Source: Clostridia bacterium (GTDB taxonomy: Bacteria; Bacillota_A; Clostridia; Christensenellales; Aristaeellaceae). Taken from it: 26,020 bases of DNA. Location: contig JAGBBE010000151.1 in NCBI GenBank assembly GCA_017938645.1, positions 1 to 26,020 on the forward strand, written 5' to 3'. The position numbers were made by a program, and so were the translations under genes. Below, in pieces: positions 25,651-26,020 of the stretch; the first letter of the stretch is position 1; each line of letters begins with the position of its first letter. The notes beneath the pieces were generated by a model. The model saw only the letters and a list, made by a program, of their open reading frames with translations, made no database searches and was not told the DNA's origin.

Positions 25651-26020
25651 TTACTTCACCTCGGCTTTCCCGCCGACCGCCTCGATCTTTTCCTTAGCGG
25701 ACTCGGTGAACTTCGCAGCTTCAACAGTGAGCTTCTTGGTGAGCTCGCCATTGCCCAGAACCTTCACGCCGTCCAGCGTCTTCTTGATGATACCAGCCGC
25801 CTTGAGCAGTTCGGCGTTCACCACAGTACCCTCGGTGAACACTTCCAGCTGACCAACGTTGACTTCAACATATTCAGTGCGGAAGATGTTGGTGAAGCCC
25901 TTCTTGGGGACGCGGCGATAGAGGGGCATCTGGCCGCCCTCGAAGCCGGGGCGCTTGCCGCCGCCAGAGCGGGCCTTGGCGCCCTTGTGACCCTTACCGG
26001 AGGTCTTACCCAGACCGGAA
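25651..26020 (-). CDS. rplO: 50S ribosomal protein L15 (5' end outside window)
   Basis: A late-assembling large-subunit protein. The 122 complete residues visible include the Gly-rich basic N-terminal part ([40 protein letters not shown]) and the conserved C-terminal domain ([29 protein letters not shown]). The start codon lies just right of the window. It is followed immediately by secY. Confidence 0.97.
   Translation of the reverse strand, partial: SGLGKTSGKGHKGAKARSGGGKRPGFEGGQMPLYRRVPKKGFTNIFRTEYVEVNVGQLEVFTEGTVVNAELLKAAGIIKKTLDGVKVLGNGELTKKLTVEAAKFTESAKEKIEAVGGKAEVK

Overview
The window looks like chromosomal DNA from a GC-rich member of the Clostridia (Firmicutes/Bacillota), probably a gut-type lineage near Christensenellales or Oscillospirales. 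The reasons are strong GGAGG-type ribosome binding sites, sigma-A-like promoters, a SAM-I riboswitch, a T-box leader, a KOW-domain gene beside infA, and high GC (63% in one sampled 60-base line). The taxonomic guess below class level is inference.

Layout. The right end (22.08-26.02 kb, minus strand) is the distal part of the ribosomal 'spc' cluster: rplO-secY-adk-map-KOW gene-infA-rpmJ. The left end (1-0.64 kb, same strand) is the start of the 'alpha' cluster: rpsM-rpsK. These genes normally adjoin; here about 21.4 kb of other genes lie between rpmJ and rpsM. A hairpin with a short T-run follows rpmJ, and rpsM has its own promoter and a roughly 210-nt structured leader.

The inserted block holds, from left to right: an AraC-type regulator with two tandem paralogous toroid-fold proteins (plus strand); a secreted caspase-like protein with a GT2 glycosyltransferase (minus); metK under a SAM-I riboswitch; an frr-(88-aa ORF)-uppS-cdsA-dxr-rseP operon for ribosome recycling and for isoprenoid, lipid and envelope synthesis; a radical SAM gene; an ABC importer (ATPase, permease, binding protein) behind a T-box whose specifier reads UGG (Trp), so it is probably a tryptophan transporter; a divergent plus-strand operon with a 1004-residue MFS transporter-GH2 glycosidase fusion and a secreted M28 peptidase; and a more AT-rich aminoglycoside-phosphotransferase-like kinase.

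Several intergenic gaps carry strong inverted repeats: four consecutive hairpins at 15395-15522, a 36-nt perfect palindrome at 20980-21015 and a 70-nt interrupted inverted repeat at 24244-24313. The most unusual items are the MFS-GH2 fusion, the split ribosomal cluster and the hairpin cassette inside the transporter operon. I saw no tRNA, rRNA, CRISPR array, insertion sequence or phage gene.
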